Source: JASHVB01 sp049522565 (GTDB taxonomy: Bacteria; Pseudomonadota; Alphaproteobacteria; Acetobacterales; Acetobacteraceae). From it: a DNA stretch of 6,577 bases. The stretch spans positions 1 through 6,577 of the forward strand of contig JBEKNT010000388.1 in assembly GCA_049522565.1 (NCBI GenBank). The letters are read 5' to 3'. Of this stretch, positions 4,248 through 6,577 are shown one piece after another. The position numbers and the translations under genes are program-made. Within the stretch, counting starts at the first letter, position 1; each line of letters starts with the position of its first letter. The notes below the pieces were generated by a model, which saw only the letters and a program-made list of their open reading frames with translations, was not told the DNA's origin and made no database searches.

Positions 4248-6577
<2,330 letters not shown>

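Overview
The window is high-GC DNA with alphaproteobacterial character. A Rhodospirillales/Acetobacteraceae-type host is my best guess, inferred from base composition, the PEP-CTERM protein, the FitA-like and CcdA/CcdB modules and the ClpB sequence; no rRNA or species marker is present to confirm it. Four genes or gene pairs are complete, two genes run off the ends, and one toxin gene is broken. I saw no tRNA, rRNA or CRISPR array.

Layout, left to right. (1) 1-504, minus strand: the N-terminal end of a large secreted beta-strand-repeat (adhesin-like) protein that continues past the left edge. (2) 505-859: a divergent intergenic region with a candidate sigma-70 promoter for the adhesin, a 12-bp perfect palindrome, a repeat element and a good sigma-54 (-24/-12) promoter. 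(3) 860-1552, plus strand: a PEP-CTERM surface protein with signal peptide and C-terminal sorting tail. (4) 1553-2204: about 650 nt without a convincing gene, holding a second copy of the repeat element. (5) 2205-3128, plus strand: a toxin-antitoxin cluster, made of a ribbon-helix-helix (FitA-like) antitoxin whose PIN toxin partner survives only as a short N-terminal stub, followed by an intact-looking ccdAB pair with overlapping genes. (6) 3129-3365: a short gap with a second copy of the palindrome and a third, inverted copy of the repeat element. (7) 3366-4124, minus strand: a MOSC-domain protein. (8) 4248-6577, plus strand: clpB, the disaggregase, missing roughly its last 80-90 codons at the right edge.

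The right third (MOSC gene and clpB, divergent over 123 nt) looks like core chromosome. The left half (two divergent exported proteins, decayed and intact toxin-antitoxin genes, sparse coding, dispersed repeats) looks like an accessory segment. The most interesting signals are regulatory: a sigma-54 promoter on the PEP-CTERM gene, an identical 12-bp palindrome in two intergenic regions about 2.6 kb apart, a three-copy intergenic repeat, and an inverted/direct repeat that both resembles an RHH operator and can pair with the antitoxin Shine-Dalgarno.
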